Assembly (NCBI RefSeq): GCF_001598295.1
Contig: NZ_BCYR01000001.1
Location: 1-64,000 of the forward strand
Length of the DNA: 64,000 bases
DNA from: Klebsiella ornithinolytica NBRC 105727 = ATCC 31898
Lineage (GTDB): Bacteria > Pseudomonadota > Gammaproteobacteria > Enterobacterales > Enterobacteriaceae
Reading direction: 5' to 3'
The notes under the pieces are model-generated. The model saw nothing but the letters and a program-made list of their open reading frames with translations. It did no database searches and was not told the origin of the DNA. A program made the translations under genes and the position numbers. Shown piece after piece: positions 8,918 to 20,100 of this stretch (the stretch's first letter is position 1; each line of letters begins with the position of its first letter).

Positions 8918-10309
8918 TTAAGACTTCTGCTTACGACCGTAAACCGCCCAGGTAATCAGAACGCAGGCGACATAGAAGACGAAAAAGATCTTCATGGCGC
9001 CAGCCGGAGAACCGGTTAGTTCCAGAGAAATACCAAACGCTTTCGGGATAAAGAACCCGCCGATAGCGCCGATGGCAGAGATAAAGCCCAGCGCTGCCGC
9101 CGTATCCGTTGCGGCTTCACGCATCGCCTGCTCTTCATTACCGCCCTGCGCTTTTACGCGTTCCATCGTCATTTTACGGAAGATAACCGAAATCATCTGG
9201 AAGGTAGACGCGCTGCCCAGACCGGCGGTCAGGAACAGCACCATAAATACGCCGAAGAAGGCAATGAAGCTGCCGCCGACGCCATTCGTTGGCAGCGTCA
9301 GGAACAGCAGGCCGCTGAAGATAGCCATCACCACAAAGTTCACCAGCGTGACGCGGGTACCGCCCAGACGGTCAGAGATAGCCCCGCCCATCGAACGCGC
9401 CAGCGCACCGATAAACGGCCCGAAGAAGGCAAAGTGCAGAATCTGAACATCCGGGAACTGGGTTTTCGACAGCATCGCAAAGCCCGCCGAGAAGCCGATG
9501 AATGAGCCAAAAGTGGCCAGATAGAGCAGCGCCATAACCCACAGATGGGCGCGCTTCAGTACCGGCAGCTGCTCGCTCAACGATGCCTTCGACGCCGACA
9601 GATCGTTCATAAAGAACCACGCCGCCAGGGTGAAGATAATCAGGAACGGCACCCAGATCCACGCCGCGTTTTCCAGATACAGCATGGAACCGTCCGGCTG
9701 CTCGCTGCCCGTACCGCCAAAGACGGCGAAAATAGACAGTGAAACCACCAGCGGGGCAACCAGCTGCATCACGCTGACGCCCATATTGCCAAGGCCGCCG
9801 TTAAGACCGAGGGCGCCGCCCTGCTTCTGTTTCGGGAAGAAGAAGCTGATGTTGGCCATGCTGGAAGCAAAGTTCGCCCCGGCAAAACCGCAAAGCAGAG
9901 AGATGATCACAAAGACGCTGAACGGCGTAGAGGTATCCTGCACCGCGAAGCCCAGCCACACGCAGGGGACGATCATGATCCCGGTACTGAAGGCGGTCCA
10001 GCGACGGCCACCAAACAGCGGAACCATAAAGGCATAGGGAACACGCAATAACGCCCCGGAGAGCGCCGGCAGCGCGGTCAACATAAACAGCTGGTCGGTC
10101 GAGAACTGGAAGCCGACCTTATTCAGATTGACCGCCACCGCGCTGAACAACATCCAGACGCAAAACGCCAGCAGCAGACAGGGAACGGAGATCCACAAAT
10201 TCCGGCTTGCAACGCGGTGGCCGCGCTGCTGCCAGAACTCGGGATCTTCAGGACGCCAGTCGGTGATGACTGAAGTACTGGCCTTCTCCGGTAGGGAAGA
10301 TTGACTCAT
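8918..10309 (-). CDS. narK: Nitrate/nitrite antiporter
   Basis: NarK exchanges external nitrate for internal nitrite across the inner membrane during nitrate respiration. The 463-residue protein has the length of E. coli NarK and about 12 membrane helices of the major facilitator type, with glycine-rich nitrate signature segments such as GGLGNMGVSVMQLVAPL and the later SAIGAIGGFFIP. It lies between narG and narX with its own terminator and its own FNR box at 10370-10383. Confidence 0.97.
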   Translation of the reverse strand: MSQSSLPEKASTSVITDWRPEDPEFWQQRGHRVASRNLWISVPCLLLAFCVWMLFSAVAVNLNKVGFQFSTDQLFMLTALPALSGALLRVPYAFMVPLFGGRRWTAFSTGIMIVPCVWLGFAVQDTSTPFSVFVIISLLCGFAGANFASSMANISFFFPKQKQGGALGLNGGLGNMGVSVMQLVAPLVVSLSIFAVFGGTGSEQPDGSMLYLENAAWIWVPFLIIFTLAAWFFMNDLSASKASLSEQLPVLKRAHLWVMALLYLATFGSFIGFSAGFAMLSKTQFPDVQILHFAFFGPFIGALARSMGGAISDRLGGTRVTLVNFVVMAIFSGLLFLTLPTNGVGGSFIAFFGVFMVLFLTAGLGSASTFQMISVIFRKMTMERVKAQGGNEEQAMREAATDTAAALGFISAIGAIGGFFIPKAFGISLELTGSPAGAMKIFFVFYVACVLITWAVYGRKQKS

Positions 10310-10369
10310 AAATACCTCTGATTATTCATATATCCTGCCGCTACCTTAGGGGTTACAGAGGGCGGTAAG

Positions 10370-10383
10370 TTGATATAAATCAA
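10370..10383 (-). promoter_or_regulatory. FNR box of the narK promoter
   Basis: A perfect TTGAT-ATAA-ATCAA palindrome lies about 60 bp upstream of the narK ATG. Assuming the usual -41.5 position, transcription would start near 10335, leaving a leader of about 25 bases. Confidence 0.85.
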
Positions 10384-10525
10384 AGGAAAAGTGGTCATTA
10401 AATTGCTTAAAAAAAGCCCATCACCCGAAGTGAGTAGCCATTTTCGCTAAAAAAAGTGTGGTTTTTCACATGGCTGCCGGGTTTAAGCCATCGTCTCCCG
10501 CAAACCTACCCACCACCGACAATTA

Positions 10526-10552
10526 AGGGGTAATCCCTTATGGGTATGGGTA
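10526..10552. promoter_or_regulatory. NarL/NarP heptamer cluster between narK and narX
   Basis: Three heptamers of the form TACCCNT read on the minus strand at 10526-10532, 10540-10546 and 10546-10552. They lie in the divergent narK-narX region and would serve NarL control of narK, of narX, or of both. Confidence 0.55.
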
Positions 10553-10620
10553 TACTCCATGGGATATCCGAGAATAGACGCCACTCCCGGATGGTTTGCC
10601 GGTCAGGAGCCACGCACGCT

Positions 10621-12399
10621 ATGTTAAAACGTCTTTTTACCCCGCTTACGTTAGTGAATCAACTGGCGTTAATCGTGCTGCTATCGACAGCGATTGGCGT
10701 CGCAGGAATCGGTATCTCTGCCCGTCTGGTACACGGCGTACAGGGCAGCGCACACGCGATCAATAAAGCCGGTTCGCTGAGAATGCAAAGCTATCGTCTG
10801 CTGGCGGCAATCCCGCTCACCGAGGGCGATAGCAAGCTGCTCGACGACATGAACGCCACCGTCTTCAGCGAAGAGCTGCAGAATGCCGCCCTCAGAGACG
10901 GCCAGGATAGCCAGCTTAAAGCGCTACAGCAGTACTGGCAGCTGGAACTGGCGCCGGGGATGAAACATGCGCAGAATCAGGCTACCGTCGCCACGGATGT
11001 CGCCAGCTTTGTCGACCGGATAGACCACCTGGTCACCTCTTTTGATCACACCACCGAGCAGCGCATCCGCTACGTCGTCTGGCTGCAGCGGGTGATGGCT
11101 ATCGGCATGGCGCTGCTGTTTCTGTTCACTATCGTCTGGCTGCGGGCCCGTCTGCTGCGCCCGTGGAAACAGCTGCTGGCCATGGCCCGGGCGGTCAGCC
11201 ATCGTGATTTTACCCAACGCGTCCATATCAGCGGCCGCAATGAGATGGCCAGCCTCGGTATGGCGCTTAACAACATGTCAAAAGAGCTGGCGGAAAGCTA
11301 TTCGGTACTCGAACGACGAGTACAGGAAAAAACCGCCGGCCTGGAGCAGAAAAATGAAATCCTCGCCTTTTTGTGGCAGGCCAACCGTCGTCTGCACTCC
11401 AGCGCCCCGCTTTGTGAACGTATTTCACCGGTGCTCAACGGCCTGCAGGGGCTGACGCTGCTGCGTGATATTGAGGTGCGGGTGTACGACTTCGAAGATG
11501 AGGACAATCATCAGGAGTTCGCCTGTCACTCAGACTTAGGGTGCGATGACAAAGGCTGCTATTTATGTCCGCGCGATCTGCCGCCGCTGCCGGATGCCGG
11601 CACCACGCTGAAATGGCGGCTGTCCGATGCCCACAACCAGTACGGGATCCTGCTGGCGACGTTGCCCGTAGGCCGTCACCTGAGTCACGATCAGCAGCAG
11701 CTGGTCGATACGTTAGTCGAGCAGCTAACCTCCACGCTGGCACTCGACAGACACCAGGAGCATCAGCAGCAGCTGATCGTGATGGAGGAGCGCGCCACCA
11801 TCGCCCGCGAGCTGCATGACTCCATCGCCCAATCGCTCTCCTGTATGAAAATGCAGGTCAGCTGTTTACAAATGCAGGGCGAAAACCTGCCGGAAGAGAG
11901 CCGCCAGCTGCTGGGCCAGATTCGCAATGAGCTGAATACGTCGTGGGCACAGCTGCGTGAACTGCTGACGACCTTCCGCCTGCAATTAACCGAACCGGGA
12001 CTGCGCCCGGCGCTGGAGTCCAGCTGCCAGGAGTATAGCGCCCATTTTGGCTTTACCGTCCAGCTTGATTACCAGCTACCGCCGCGCTTTGTCCCGTCTC
12101 ATCAGGCTATTCACGTCCTGCAAATCGCTCGTGAGGCGCTGAGCAATGCGCTGAAGCACGCGCAGGCGACCGAAGTGACCGTGACCGTTTCGCTACGGGA
12201 CAACCAGGTACGGCTGGTGGTTGCAGACAACGGCCGCGGCGTGCCCGATCAGGCGGAACGAAGCAACCATTACGGCTTAATTATCATGCGGGATCGCGCC
12301 CAGAGTTTGCGCGGAGACTGTCAGGTTCGTCGCCGGGAAAACGGCGGTACCGAAGTGGTCGTCACTTTTATCCCGGAAAAATCGTTTTCAATCCAATAA
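10621..12399 (+). CDS. narX: Nitrate/nitrite sensor histidine kinase NarX
   Basis: NarX senses periplasmic nitrate and nitrite and phosphorylates or dephosphorylates NarL. The 592-residue protein (start ATG 10621, AGGAG ten bases upstream; the open frame to the left carries regulatory sites and is not coding) has a first membrane helix at about 15-37, a periplasmic sensor with the P-box [14 protein letters not shown], a second helix near 155-175, a HAMP linker, the cysteine-containing central module (CDDKGCYLC), the phosphorylated histidine in [12 protein letters not shown], and a C-terminal ATPase with [11 protein letters not shown] and DNGRGV. It is 6 residues shorter than E. coli NarX, mainly at the C-terminus. 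narL follows 10 bp later. Confidence 0.97.
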   Translation: MLKRLFTPLTLVNQLALIVLLSTAIGVAGIGISARLVHGVQGSAHAINKAGSLRMQSYRLLAAIPLTEGDSKLLDDMNATVFSEELQNAALRDGQDSQLKALQQYWQLELAPGMKHAQNQATVATDVASFVDRIDHLVTSFDHTTEQRIRYVVWLQRVMAIGMALLFLFTIVWLRARLLRPWKQLLAMARAVSHRDFTQRVHISGRNEMASLGMALNNMSKELAESYSVLERRVQEKTAGLEQKNEILAFLWQANRRLHSSAPLCERISPVLNGLQGLTLLRDIEVRVYDFEDEDNHQEFACHSDLGCDDKGCYLCPRDLPPLPDAGTTLKWRLSDAHNQYGILLATLPVGRHLSHDQQQLVDTLVEQLTSTLALDRHQEHQQQLIVMEERATIARELHDSIAQSLSCMKMQVSCLQMQGENLPEESRQLLGQIRNELNTSWAQLRELLTTFRLQLTEPGLRPALESSCQEYSAHFGFTVQLDYQLPPRFVPSHQAIHVLQIAREALSNALKHAQATEVTVTVSLRDNQVRLVVADNGRGVPDQAERSNHYGLIIMRDRAQSLRGDCQVRRRENGGTEVVVTFIPEKSFSIQ

Positions 12400-12409
12400 G
12401 GAGAACCCT

Positions 12410-13060
12410 ATGAGTCAACAGGAACGGGCCACCATCCTTCTCATTGACGATCATCCGATGCTGCGCACCGGCGTCAAACAGCTGGTCAGTATGGCCAGCG
12501 ATATTCAGGTTATTGGCGAGGCCAGCAACGGTGAACAAGGTATCGCCCTCGCGGAGACGCTGGACCCCGATCTGATCCTGCTGGATCTCAACATGCCCGG
12601 CATGAACGGTCTGGAAACCCTCGATAAGCTGCGTGAAAAGTCGCTCTCCGGCCGAATCGTGGTATTCAGCGTCTCTAACCACGAAGAAGATGTGGTCACC
12701 GCCCTCAAACGCGGCGCTGACGGCTACCTGCTGAAAGACATGGAGCCAGAAGATCTCTTAAAAGCATTGCAGCAGGCCGCGGCAGGCGAGATGGTCCTCA
12801 GCGAAGCGCTCACGCCGGTGCTGGCAGCCAGCCTGCGCGCCAACCGCGCCACCTCAGACCGCGATATCAGCCAGCTGACGCCGCGCGAGCGGGATATTCT
12901 CAAGCTCATCGCCCAGGGGCTGCCGAACAAAATGATCGCCCGTCGTCTGGAGATAACCGAGAGTACCGTGAAGGTGCACGTTAAGCATATGCTGAAGAAA
13001 ATGAAGCTGAAATCACGTGTTGAAGCGGCGGTATGGGTACACCAGGAGCGGATTTTCTAA
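12410..13060 (+). CDS. narL: Nitrate/nitrite response regulator NarL
   Basis: NarL activates narG and narK and represses other anaerobic genes when nitrate is present. The 216-residue protein has an N-terminal receiver domain with the phospho-acceptor aspartate in [10 protein letters not shown] and a C-terminal LuxR/FixJ-type helix-turn-helix ([20 protein letters not shown] and [17 protein letters not shown]). It has the same length as E. coli NarL and forms an operon with narX. Its stop codon overlaps that of the convergent ychO: the four bases 13057-13060 read as TAA on one strand and TAG on the other. Confidence 0.98.
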   Translation: MSQQERATILLIDDHPMLRTGVKQLVSMASDIQVIGEASNGEQGIALAETLDPDLILLDLNMPGMNGLETLDKLREKSLSGRIVVFSVSNHEEDVVTALKRGADGYLLKDMEPEDLLKALQQAAAGEMVLSEALTPVLAASLRANRATSDRDISQLTPRERDILKLIAQGLPNKMIARRLEITESTVKVHVKHMLKKMKLKSRVEAAVWVHQERIF

Positions 13061-14433
13061 GGAGCATCCCGCCAGGTGACGCCGTCGGCCGAGAATTTGA
13101 CCAGCGGCTCGGTCAGCGCCAGCGCGATCTCATTGGATGAAACGCGCTGACCCGTTTTGTCTTCCACGACCACCGACAGATGCCACAGATTGGTCGCTCC
13201 CGGCTCGCTGTTCCAGGCCGGAAGAATCACGCTCCAGCCGTCCGGGCTGCGGGTATCCACGGGAGACGTTAAGCTCAGCGACTGCGTATCGCCTTGCCAT
13301 TTCAGCGACTTTATCCCATGCAGGCTACGAATTTGCAGCTTCAGCTGAACCGTCTCCCCCGGCTGTAAATCCCACGGCGGCGTCGCCAGGTAGACCGACA
13401 GCGATTTACGCTGACGATACTCGACCACCGGTAAATGATCGCGCTCCGGGCTGTCGTAACGACTGCCGCGCAAGGAGCGGCTGACCGCCACCTCATCGGC
13501 CGCCAGCTGCTGTTTAAGCGGCACGCCAAAACGGTAGTTCAGATTCAGTCCGACGTTGTTTTGACTGAGCCCGCTTTCGCCCTGCTTATGTTTTGCGGTC
13601 ATAGTCACTAACGGCACGGGGGTATAGTTCAGCCCCACCGACACCGCCACCGGGTTACGGTAGCCGGTACCGGAATGGAACAGGTCGACGCTATCGCCAA
13701 AGTACTGCTCGACGCTGACGCTGGTATTAATATGCTGATAGAACGGTAGCCGCGCCTGGGCGGTGACATCGTAGCCGCTTGCCATCCGCTGTTCCTGGGT
13801 CAGGCTTTCGCCCTGCTGCCAGCTCCCGACGGGATGGTAATAGTTGGCCGACAGGCGCAAATATTCGCCCCAGGCTTCGGCACCAACGCTGCCTCGCGCC
13901 ATGTTTTCACCCAGCACTTTGTCGTAGAACGAGTTATAGCCCAGCAGCCAGTCGCCCGTTCGCCAGCGCTGTCCCAGACCGATGTTCCCCACCAGATCGT
14001 TTTCCCGCCGGGTGACGGAATACTGATTCCAGGTCAGGTAATCGCCGTTATCCTGTAGCGGGATAAACCAGCTGCCCTGACTGCCGGTGAAGTTGCCTTC
14101 TTTATCCACCCGCAGATCGACATTGGCGTTGCCCCACGGCGAGAGCCAGTTTTCCAGCTGATGACTCAGCTCATTGCCAAGCTTGCCGATGGCCATCATT
14201 CGCGCCTGTTCGCCGGTCGTCAGGCCATTATCGCTCATGCTGGCCTCACCAAACTTTTTCGCGACTTCGGCAAAATGGCGGGCGTCGTCATCCACCTGCG
14301 GCGCAATCCCCAGATCCGGCAGCGCCGCCTGTTTTTCACTGAACGCCGTATTTCCCTGCAGAGCACGAGCAGGAACGCCTGCCAGCAGCAGGAGTATTGA
14401 AAGGAGTGGGGTCACGCGGTACGACACAGGCAT
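13057..14433 (-). CDS. ychO: YchO, intimin/invasin-like inverse autotransporter
   Basis: A 458-residue outer-membrane protein. It has a signal peptide (residues about 1-25, hydrophobic [15 protein letters not shown]), then the inverse-autotransporter beta-barrel (about 90-310) recognisable from [21 protein letters not shown] and repeated amphipathic strands, and a C-terminal immunoglobulin-like part (about 330-458). This is much shorter than true invasins, so only one extracellular domain is exposed. It occupies the same place beside narL as ychO in E. coli. A role in adhesion or biofilm is suggested by family only. Confidence 0.9.
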   Translation of the reverse strand: MPVSYRVTPLLSILLLLAGVPARALQGNTAFSEKQAALPDLGIAPQVDDDARHFAEVAKKFGEASMSDNGLTTGEQARMMAIGKLGNELSHQLENWLSPWGNANVDLRVDKEGNFTGSQGSWFIPLQDNGDYLTWNQYSVTRRENDLVGNIGLGQRWRTGDWLLGYNSFYDKVLGENMARGSVGAEAWGEYLRLSANYYHPVGSWQQGESLTQEQRMASGYDVTAQARLPFYQHINTSVSVEQYFGDSVDLFHSGTGYRNPVAVSVGLNYTPVPLVTMTAKHKQGESGLSQNNVGLNLNYRFGVPLKQQLAADEVAVSRSLRGSRYDSPERDHLPVVEYRQRKSLSVYLATPPWDLQPGETVQLKLQIRSLHGIKSLKWQGDTQSLSLTSPVDTRSPDGWSVILPAWNSEPGATNLWHLSVVVEDKTGQRVSSNEIALALTEPLVKFSADGVTWRDAP

Positions 14434-14537
14434 TAAATCGGTTACATTGGCTCACGTAGGATAATGACAGTCTTTAAGTTTACCGTTTTTTTCCCTCTCC
14501 CGTAGCCCCAAAGGCAATTCCAGGAATAACCCGAACC

Positions 14538-17138
14538 TCATGCCCGTATCTGCTCCTCTGCCAGCAGCGCTTTGAGCTCGGGAATACAAGAGCCGCAGTT
14601 GGTACCGCATTTCAGCACCTTGCCCAGTTCGCCGACCGTGCGGCAACCGCTGGCGATGGCCTCACCAATCGCGCGTTCACCAATGCTCATGCAGCTGCAG
14701 ACAATCCGCCCCGCAGGGGCTGTCTCGCCGCTTTTTCTCCCGCCGAGCAGCGCGTGCCGCTGCTCGGGCGTCTGCGGCGGAGAGTGAAACGCAGCGGCGA
14801 TCCACCCGGCATCGATTTGCGGCTCGCCAGGATTGCTCCACCAGCCCAACATCAGCCTTCCCTCATGCCAGGCCAGCAGGCTCCATACTGCCCCGGCCTG
14901 CGCGGTTTGTATCTGCCACTCCTGCTGACGACACCAGTCGGTTAGCCATCCCTGCGGAGGGTGTTCTCCGGCTAAAGAGAGATGGTTTACCGCCAGCGCG
15001 GCCCGCCGACGCCAGTGGACCGCGACCGGCAGCGGAACCGGCTGGCGACAAAATAGTTCACCGTGCCAGGCGGGACGCCAGGGTGCAATCGCCACCGCCA
15101 CCTGTTTGCTTTCCGGCTGTCCGGACCAGGGATCCGTTACCGCCGACAGCAGGTCGTTGACCCGCCCCCGTCGGGCAAACTGATTATTCCAGTGCATCGG
15201 CACAAACAGCGAGCCGGGACGCTGCCCGCGGCTGACCACCGTTTTGGCCACCATCACTCCATTGCGCGACCAGATTCGCGCCAGTTCTCCCTCGCGCAGC
15301 TGCAGGCGTCGGGCATCCGCTGGCGCGATCTCCACGATCGGTTCGGCAATATGCTGCATCAGGCGCGGCACGCTGCCGGTACGGGTCATGGTGTGCCACT
15401 GATCGCGAATGCGGCCGCTATTGAGGATCAGCGGATAAAAGGCGTCGGTCGCGGCACGCGTGGCCTGGGGCGTCACCGGCACCATGCGCAATTTGCCATC
15501 GCCGTGCCAGCCCTGCTGTAAATCAAGACCGCTGCCGCTGCGGCTGACCGGCCAGCGAACCGGCGCCAGGTTGTCCCACGCCTCACGGCTGAGATCCGCC
15601 AGCCCACCGATATCGAACGCCCGCTGGCCGTTATTTTCAAACCCCGAAAGCGCGGCATGCTCGCTAAAGACTTCGTGCGGATGGCGCCAGGCAAAGGCGG
15701 CGCCAAAGCCGAGCTGTTCGGCCATGCGCGCGATTATCCACCAGTCGGCTTTGGCTTCCCCCGGCGGCGGCAGAAAGCTGCGCTGACGGGAAATACGGCG
15801 TTCCGAGTTGGTGACGGTGCCATTTTTTTCTCCCCACGCCAGCGCCGGGAAACGGATATGGGCAAACGCTGCCGTATCCGTCCTGGCGCTCACTTCGGAA
15901 ACGATCACCAGCGGACAGCCGGCCAGCGCCTGGCTGACGGCAAGGCTGTCCGGCAGCGACACCACCGGATTGGTGCCCATAATCCACACCGCTTTCACCT
16001 CACCGCGGCCAATGGCGGCAAACAGGTCCACCGCCGTCAGTCCCGGCGTCTGCGCCAGCCGTTCGCTGCCCCAAAAGCGCGACAGCCGGTGCAGATCCTG
16101 CGGCTCAAAATTCATATGGGCGGCCAGCATCGTCGCCAGGCCGCCCACCTCGCGGCCGCCCATCGCATTTGGCTGTCCGGTCAGCGAAAACGGCCCGCAG
16201 CCCGAACGCCCGTACTTCCCGCTGGCGAGGTGGACGTTAATAATGGCATTACACTTGTCGCTACCGCTGGCCGACTGATTGATCCCCATGGTGTAGAGCG
16301 TTATCGCCCGCGGCGCAGCGATGAAATCACGATAGAACCCGGCGACCTGCTCCATGTCCAGCCCGCAGAATTCGGCCACCTGTGCCGAGTCCCAGGCTGC
16401 AGCGGCGGCCAGCGCCTGCGCCTGGTCGCGAAAATCGCCCGTCAGCGCACCGGCCTCGGCAATGGCGCTCAGTAAACCGACAAACAGTCCGCCATCGCTG
16501 CCGGGCGCAACCGCCAGGTGGCTATCGGCGATATCGCAGGTGGCGGTTCGACGCGGATCAATCACCACCACTTTCATCCGCGGATTATCACGTTTCGCCT
16601 GAACCAGCCGCTGATAGAGCACCGGATGCGCCCAGGCGGCGTTCGAACCCACCAGCACCACCAGATCGCTGTTTTCCACGTCCTCATAGCTGCACGGCAC
16701 CACGTCGGCGCCAAAGGCGCGCTTATATCCGGTCACCGCCGAGGACATACAGAGCCGGGAATTGGTATCGATATTGGCGGCGCCGATAAATCCCTTCATC
16801 AGTTTATTCGCCGCGTAGTAGTCCTCGGTGAGCAGCTGTCCGGAGGCGTAAAACGCCACCGCCTGCGGCCCGTGTTGCTCAATGATTTGCCGCAGCCGGC
16901 TACCGGCAACCGTCAGCGCCCGTGACCAGCTGACAGGTTCCCCCTCCAGCTCAGGCCTCAGCAATCGCCCCTCCAGGCCAGTGGTTTCGCCGAGCGCCGC
17001 GCCCTTTACGCACAGGCGTCCCAGGTTTGCCGGATGGTGCTCATCGCCGCGCACGCTGACCTGGCCATTTTCCTCCCTTCGTGCCAGCACGCCGCAGCCG
17101 ACGCCGCAATAGGGACAGGTGGTGCGTATTTCATCCAT
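14538..17138 (-). CDS. nasA: Assimilatory nitrate reductase, large subunit
   Basis: NasA reduces nitrate to nitrite in the cytoplasm for use as nitrogen source. The 866-residue protein has an N-terminal [4Fe-4S] site (Cys8, Cys11, Cys15, Cys43), the bis-MGD molybdopterin body with a cysteine molybdenum ligand in SRLCMSSAV, and a C-terminal BFD-like [2Fe-2S] domain (CSCMSIGERAIGEAI then CGTNCGSC), an arrangement typical of Klebsiella NasA. The ATG at 17138 is chosen because it follows GGAGG and shares one base with the nasB stop; 15 further upstream codons are open but lack family similarity. Last gene of the nas operon. Confidence 0.96.
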   Translation of the reverse strand: MDEIRTTCPYCGVGCGVLARREENGQVSVRGDEHHPANLGRLCVKGAALGETTGLEGRLLRPELEGEPVSWSRALTVAGSRLRQIIEQHGPQAVAFYASGQLLTEDYYAANKLMKGFIGAANIDTNSRLCMSSAVTGYKRAFGADVVPCSYEDVENSDLVVLVGSNAAWAHPVLYQRLVQAKRDNPRMKVVVIDPRRTATCDIADSHLAVAPGSDGGLFVGLLSAIAEAGALTGDFRDQAQALAAAAAWDSAQVAEFCGLDMEQVAGFYRDFIAAPRAITLYTMGINQSASGSDKCNAIINVHLASGKYGRSGCGPFSLTGQPNAMGGREVGGLATMLAAHMNFEPQDLHRLSRFWGSERLAQTPGLTAVDLFAAIGRGEVKAVWIMGTNPVVSLPDSLAVSQALAGCPLVIVSEVSARTDTAAFAHIRFPALAWGEKNGTVTNSERRISRQRSFLPPPGEAKADWWIIARMAEQLGFGAAFAWRHPHEVFSEHAALSGFENNGQRAFDIGGLADLSREAWDNLAPVRWPVSRSGSGLDLQQGWHGDGKLRMVPVTPQATRAATDAFYPLILNSGRIRDQWHTMTRTGSVPRLMQHIAEPIVEIAPADARRLQLREGELARIWSRNGVMVAKTVVSRGQRPGSLFVPMHWNNQFARRGRVNDLLSAVTDPWSGQPESKQVAVAIAPWRPAWHGELFCRQPVPLPVAVHWRRRAALAVNHLSLAGEHPPQGWLTDWCRQQEWQIQTAQAGAVWSLLAWHEGRLMLGWWSNPGEPQIDAGWIAAAFHSPPQTPEQRHALLGGRKSGETAPAGRIVCSCMSIGERAIGEAIASGCRTVGELGKVLKCGTNCGSCIPELKALLAEEQIRA

Positions 17139-20100
17139 CAGGAGGCCTCCGCACGCGCCAGCAGAAGCTGGTTCCCGACCCACACCGTGCCGTTTTCGAT
17201 CTTCACCGGCCAGGCGCGGACCATCGGTTCACCGCCATCGCAGGGACGCCCGTCGCGCAGCCGGATACGATGTTTATACAGCGGCGAAATGACCATCGGC
17301 TCCCCGCCGGCATCGCCCAGCATACCGCGCGACAGCACGTTGGCGTCGCTACCGGGCTCCAGGTTGTCGAGGGCATAAACCTGTTCGCCAAAACGAAACA
17401 GCGCAATCTGCCGTTCGCCCAGTCGCGCGCCGATCCCGGCCTGGGCGGGAATCGCCGCCAGTTCGCAAATGGCCTGCCATGGCCGGGTCGACACCTCACC
17501 TTCGCGGCGTACCGGCGCGATGACCGGCTGAGGCTGACCGCGCAACATTTGCCGCTGCACGGCCTCATCCGGCCGATCGCTGTTAACATAGGAACGGAAC
17601 AGCGCCAGCCGCTGCGGATCGTTCAGAGTGGTCTGCCATTCACACTGGTAGCTCGCCACCACCCGCGCCATCTCCTGCTCCAGCTCTTCGCCAATCCCGA
17701 GGCTGTCTTCCAGGATCACCTCGCGCAGGTAGTCGATTCCGCCTTCGAGGTTATCCATCCAGGTGCTGGTTCGCTGCAGCCGATCGGCAGTGCGAATATA
17801 GAACATCAGCAGCCGATCAACCGTGCGGATCAGCGTCGCGTCGTCGAGGTCGCTGGCAAACAGATCGCCATGTCGCGGCTTCATCCCGCCGTTGCCGCAG
17901 ACGTAAAGATTCCAGCCTTTTTCCGTGGCAATCACCCCGATATCTTTCCCCTGCGCCTCGGCGCATTCGCGGGTACAACCGGAGACCGCCATTTTTATCT
18001 TGTGCGGCGCACGCAATCCTTTGTAACGATGTTCAAGGGTGACCGCCAGCGCCGTCGAGTCCTGAACGCCGTAGCGACACCAGGTCGAGCCGACGCAGGA
18101 TTTCACCGTTCGCAGCGACTTGCCGTAGGCGTGACCGGTTTCAAAGCCGGCCTCCGCCAGCTCGCGCCAGATAGCCGGCAGCTCTTCGAGCCGGGCGCCA
18201 AACAGATCGATACGCTGGCCACCGGTAATTTTGCTGTACAGCTGGTAGCGTTTGGCAATTTGTCCGATGGCAATCAGTCCGTCCGGCGTCACTTCGCCTG
18301 CCGCCATACGCGGGACCACTGAATAGGTGCCATCTTTCTGAATATTGGCGAAGTAGCGGTCATTGGTATCCTGCAGCGGTAAATGCGCCGGTTTCAGCAG
18401 GTACTCATTCCAGCAGGAGGCCAGAACTGAAGCCACCAGCGGCTTACAGATTTCGCAGCCGTGTCCCTGACCGTAACGACTAATCAGCTGATCAAAGGTG
18501 TGGATATGATTCACGCGCACGAGGTGATAGATCTCCTGACGCGACCACGGAAAGTGTTCGCAGATATCTTTTTTCACTTCCACGCCCTGCGCCGAGAGCT
18601 GATATTCCATCACCTGCTTGACCAGCGCGCTGCATCCACCGCAACCGGTCGCCGCCCGGGTACAGCTTTTTATCGCCGGGATATCGCTGGCGCCCGCGCT
18701 GACCGCCCGGCAGATATCACCTTTAGTGACGTTGTGGCACGAGCAGATCTGCGCGCTGTCCGGCAGCGCCGCTACCCCCAGCGCTTTTGGCGCGCTCCCC
18801 TCCTGCACCGGCAGAATCAGGCTTTCCGGGCGCGCGGGCAGCGCCATCGCGTTCAACATCATTTGCAGCAGCGTGGCGTAATCGCTGGCATCGCCCACCA
18901 GCACGCCGCCCAGCAGCGTTTTGTTCTGCTGGCAGACGACAATTTTCTTGTAGATTTGCCCCGGACCATCCGTCCACTGGTAGCTCTGGCTACCGGGCGT
19001 GCGTCCCTGGGCGTCGCCGAAAGAGGCTACATCGATGCCCAGCAGTTTCAGTTTGGTGCTCATATCGGCGCCGCTGAAGCTCGCCTCTTCTCCAGCCAAC
19101 ATTGCCGCCGCCGTTCTCGCCATCTGGTAGCCCGGCGCCACCAGGCCATAGATTTTGTCCTGCCACAGGGCACATTCGCCAATCGCCACCACCTGCGGAT
19201 CGGAGGTGCGGCACTGATTGTCGATGACGATCCCGCCGCGTTCTCCTACCATCAGTCCGCTGCCGCGCGCCAGCGTATCCTGCGGACGAATCCCGGCGGA
19301 AAAGACCACCATGTCGGTAGCCAGCGATCCGCCATCGGCAAAGTTCAGCACCAGGCCATTGTCACCGCGCGCAATACTCTGAGTCGTCTTGCTGGTATGG
19401 ACACCGACGCCAATATCATTGATTTTCTCCCGCAGCATCGCGGCGCCCGGGCTATCCAGCTGGACCGCCATCAGATTCGGCGCAAACTCCACCACGTGGG
19501 TTTCCAGCCCCAGCTGTCTGAGCGCGTTGGCGGCCTCCAGCCCCAGCAGCCCGCCGCCAATCACCACCCCGCGTTTTGCGCTGCTGGCGCAGGCGGCAAT
19601 ACGGTCGAGGTCGTCGAGGGTGCGGTAGACGAAACAGCCCTCCAGATCGTGGCCCGGCACCGGCGGAACGAATGGATATGAGCCGGTCGCCAGCACCAGT
19701 TTATCCCAGTGGGTTTCATGCCCGCAGGTATCGCGTACCACCCGCGCTTCACGGTCAATGGCCGTAATCGTCTCGGACAGCCGCAGTTCAATTCCGTGCC
19801 GGGCGAAGAAATCGCCGTCCACCAGCGACAGCGATTCCGCGCTACGACCGGCAAAATATTCTGATAAATGCACCCGGTCGTAGGCGGCGTAACGCTCTTC
19901 GCCAAACACCACGATCCGAAACTGTTGATGCAGGTTACGGCTGACGCATTGCTCGAGAAAATGGTGGCCGACCATGCCGTGTCCGACCAGCACCAAAACA
20001 GGTTTTGTCATAGAAAATTCACCTGCAGCGCGCGGCTGCGTTGAAGAAGGATCAAAAAGCCAGTCTGGCTGCGCGGGGGTAGCCAGCAGCGCGGTGAGCG

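Noticed and set aside
10540..10620. Extended NarX start
   Set aside because: The extra 27 codons cover NarL heptamers; the family start is the ATG at 10621.
17081..19681. Long plus-strand open frames opposite nasC-nasB (413 and 406 codons)
   Set aside because: Antisense shadows of a gene with clear catalytic motifs.
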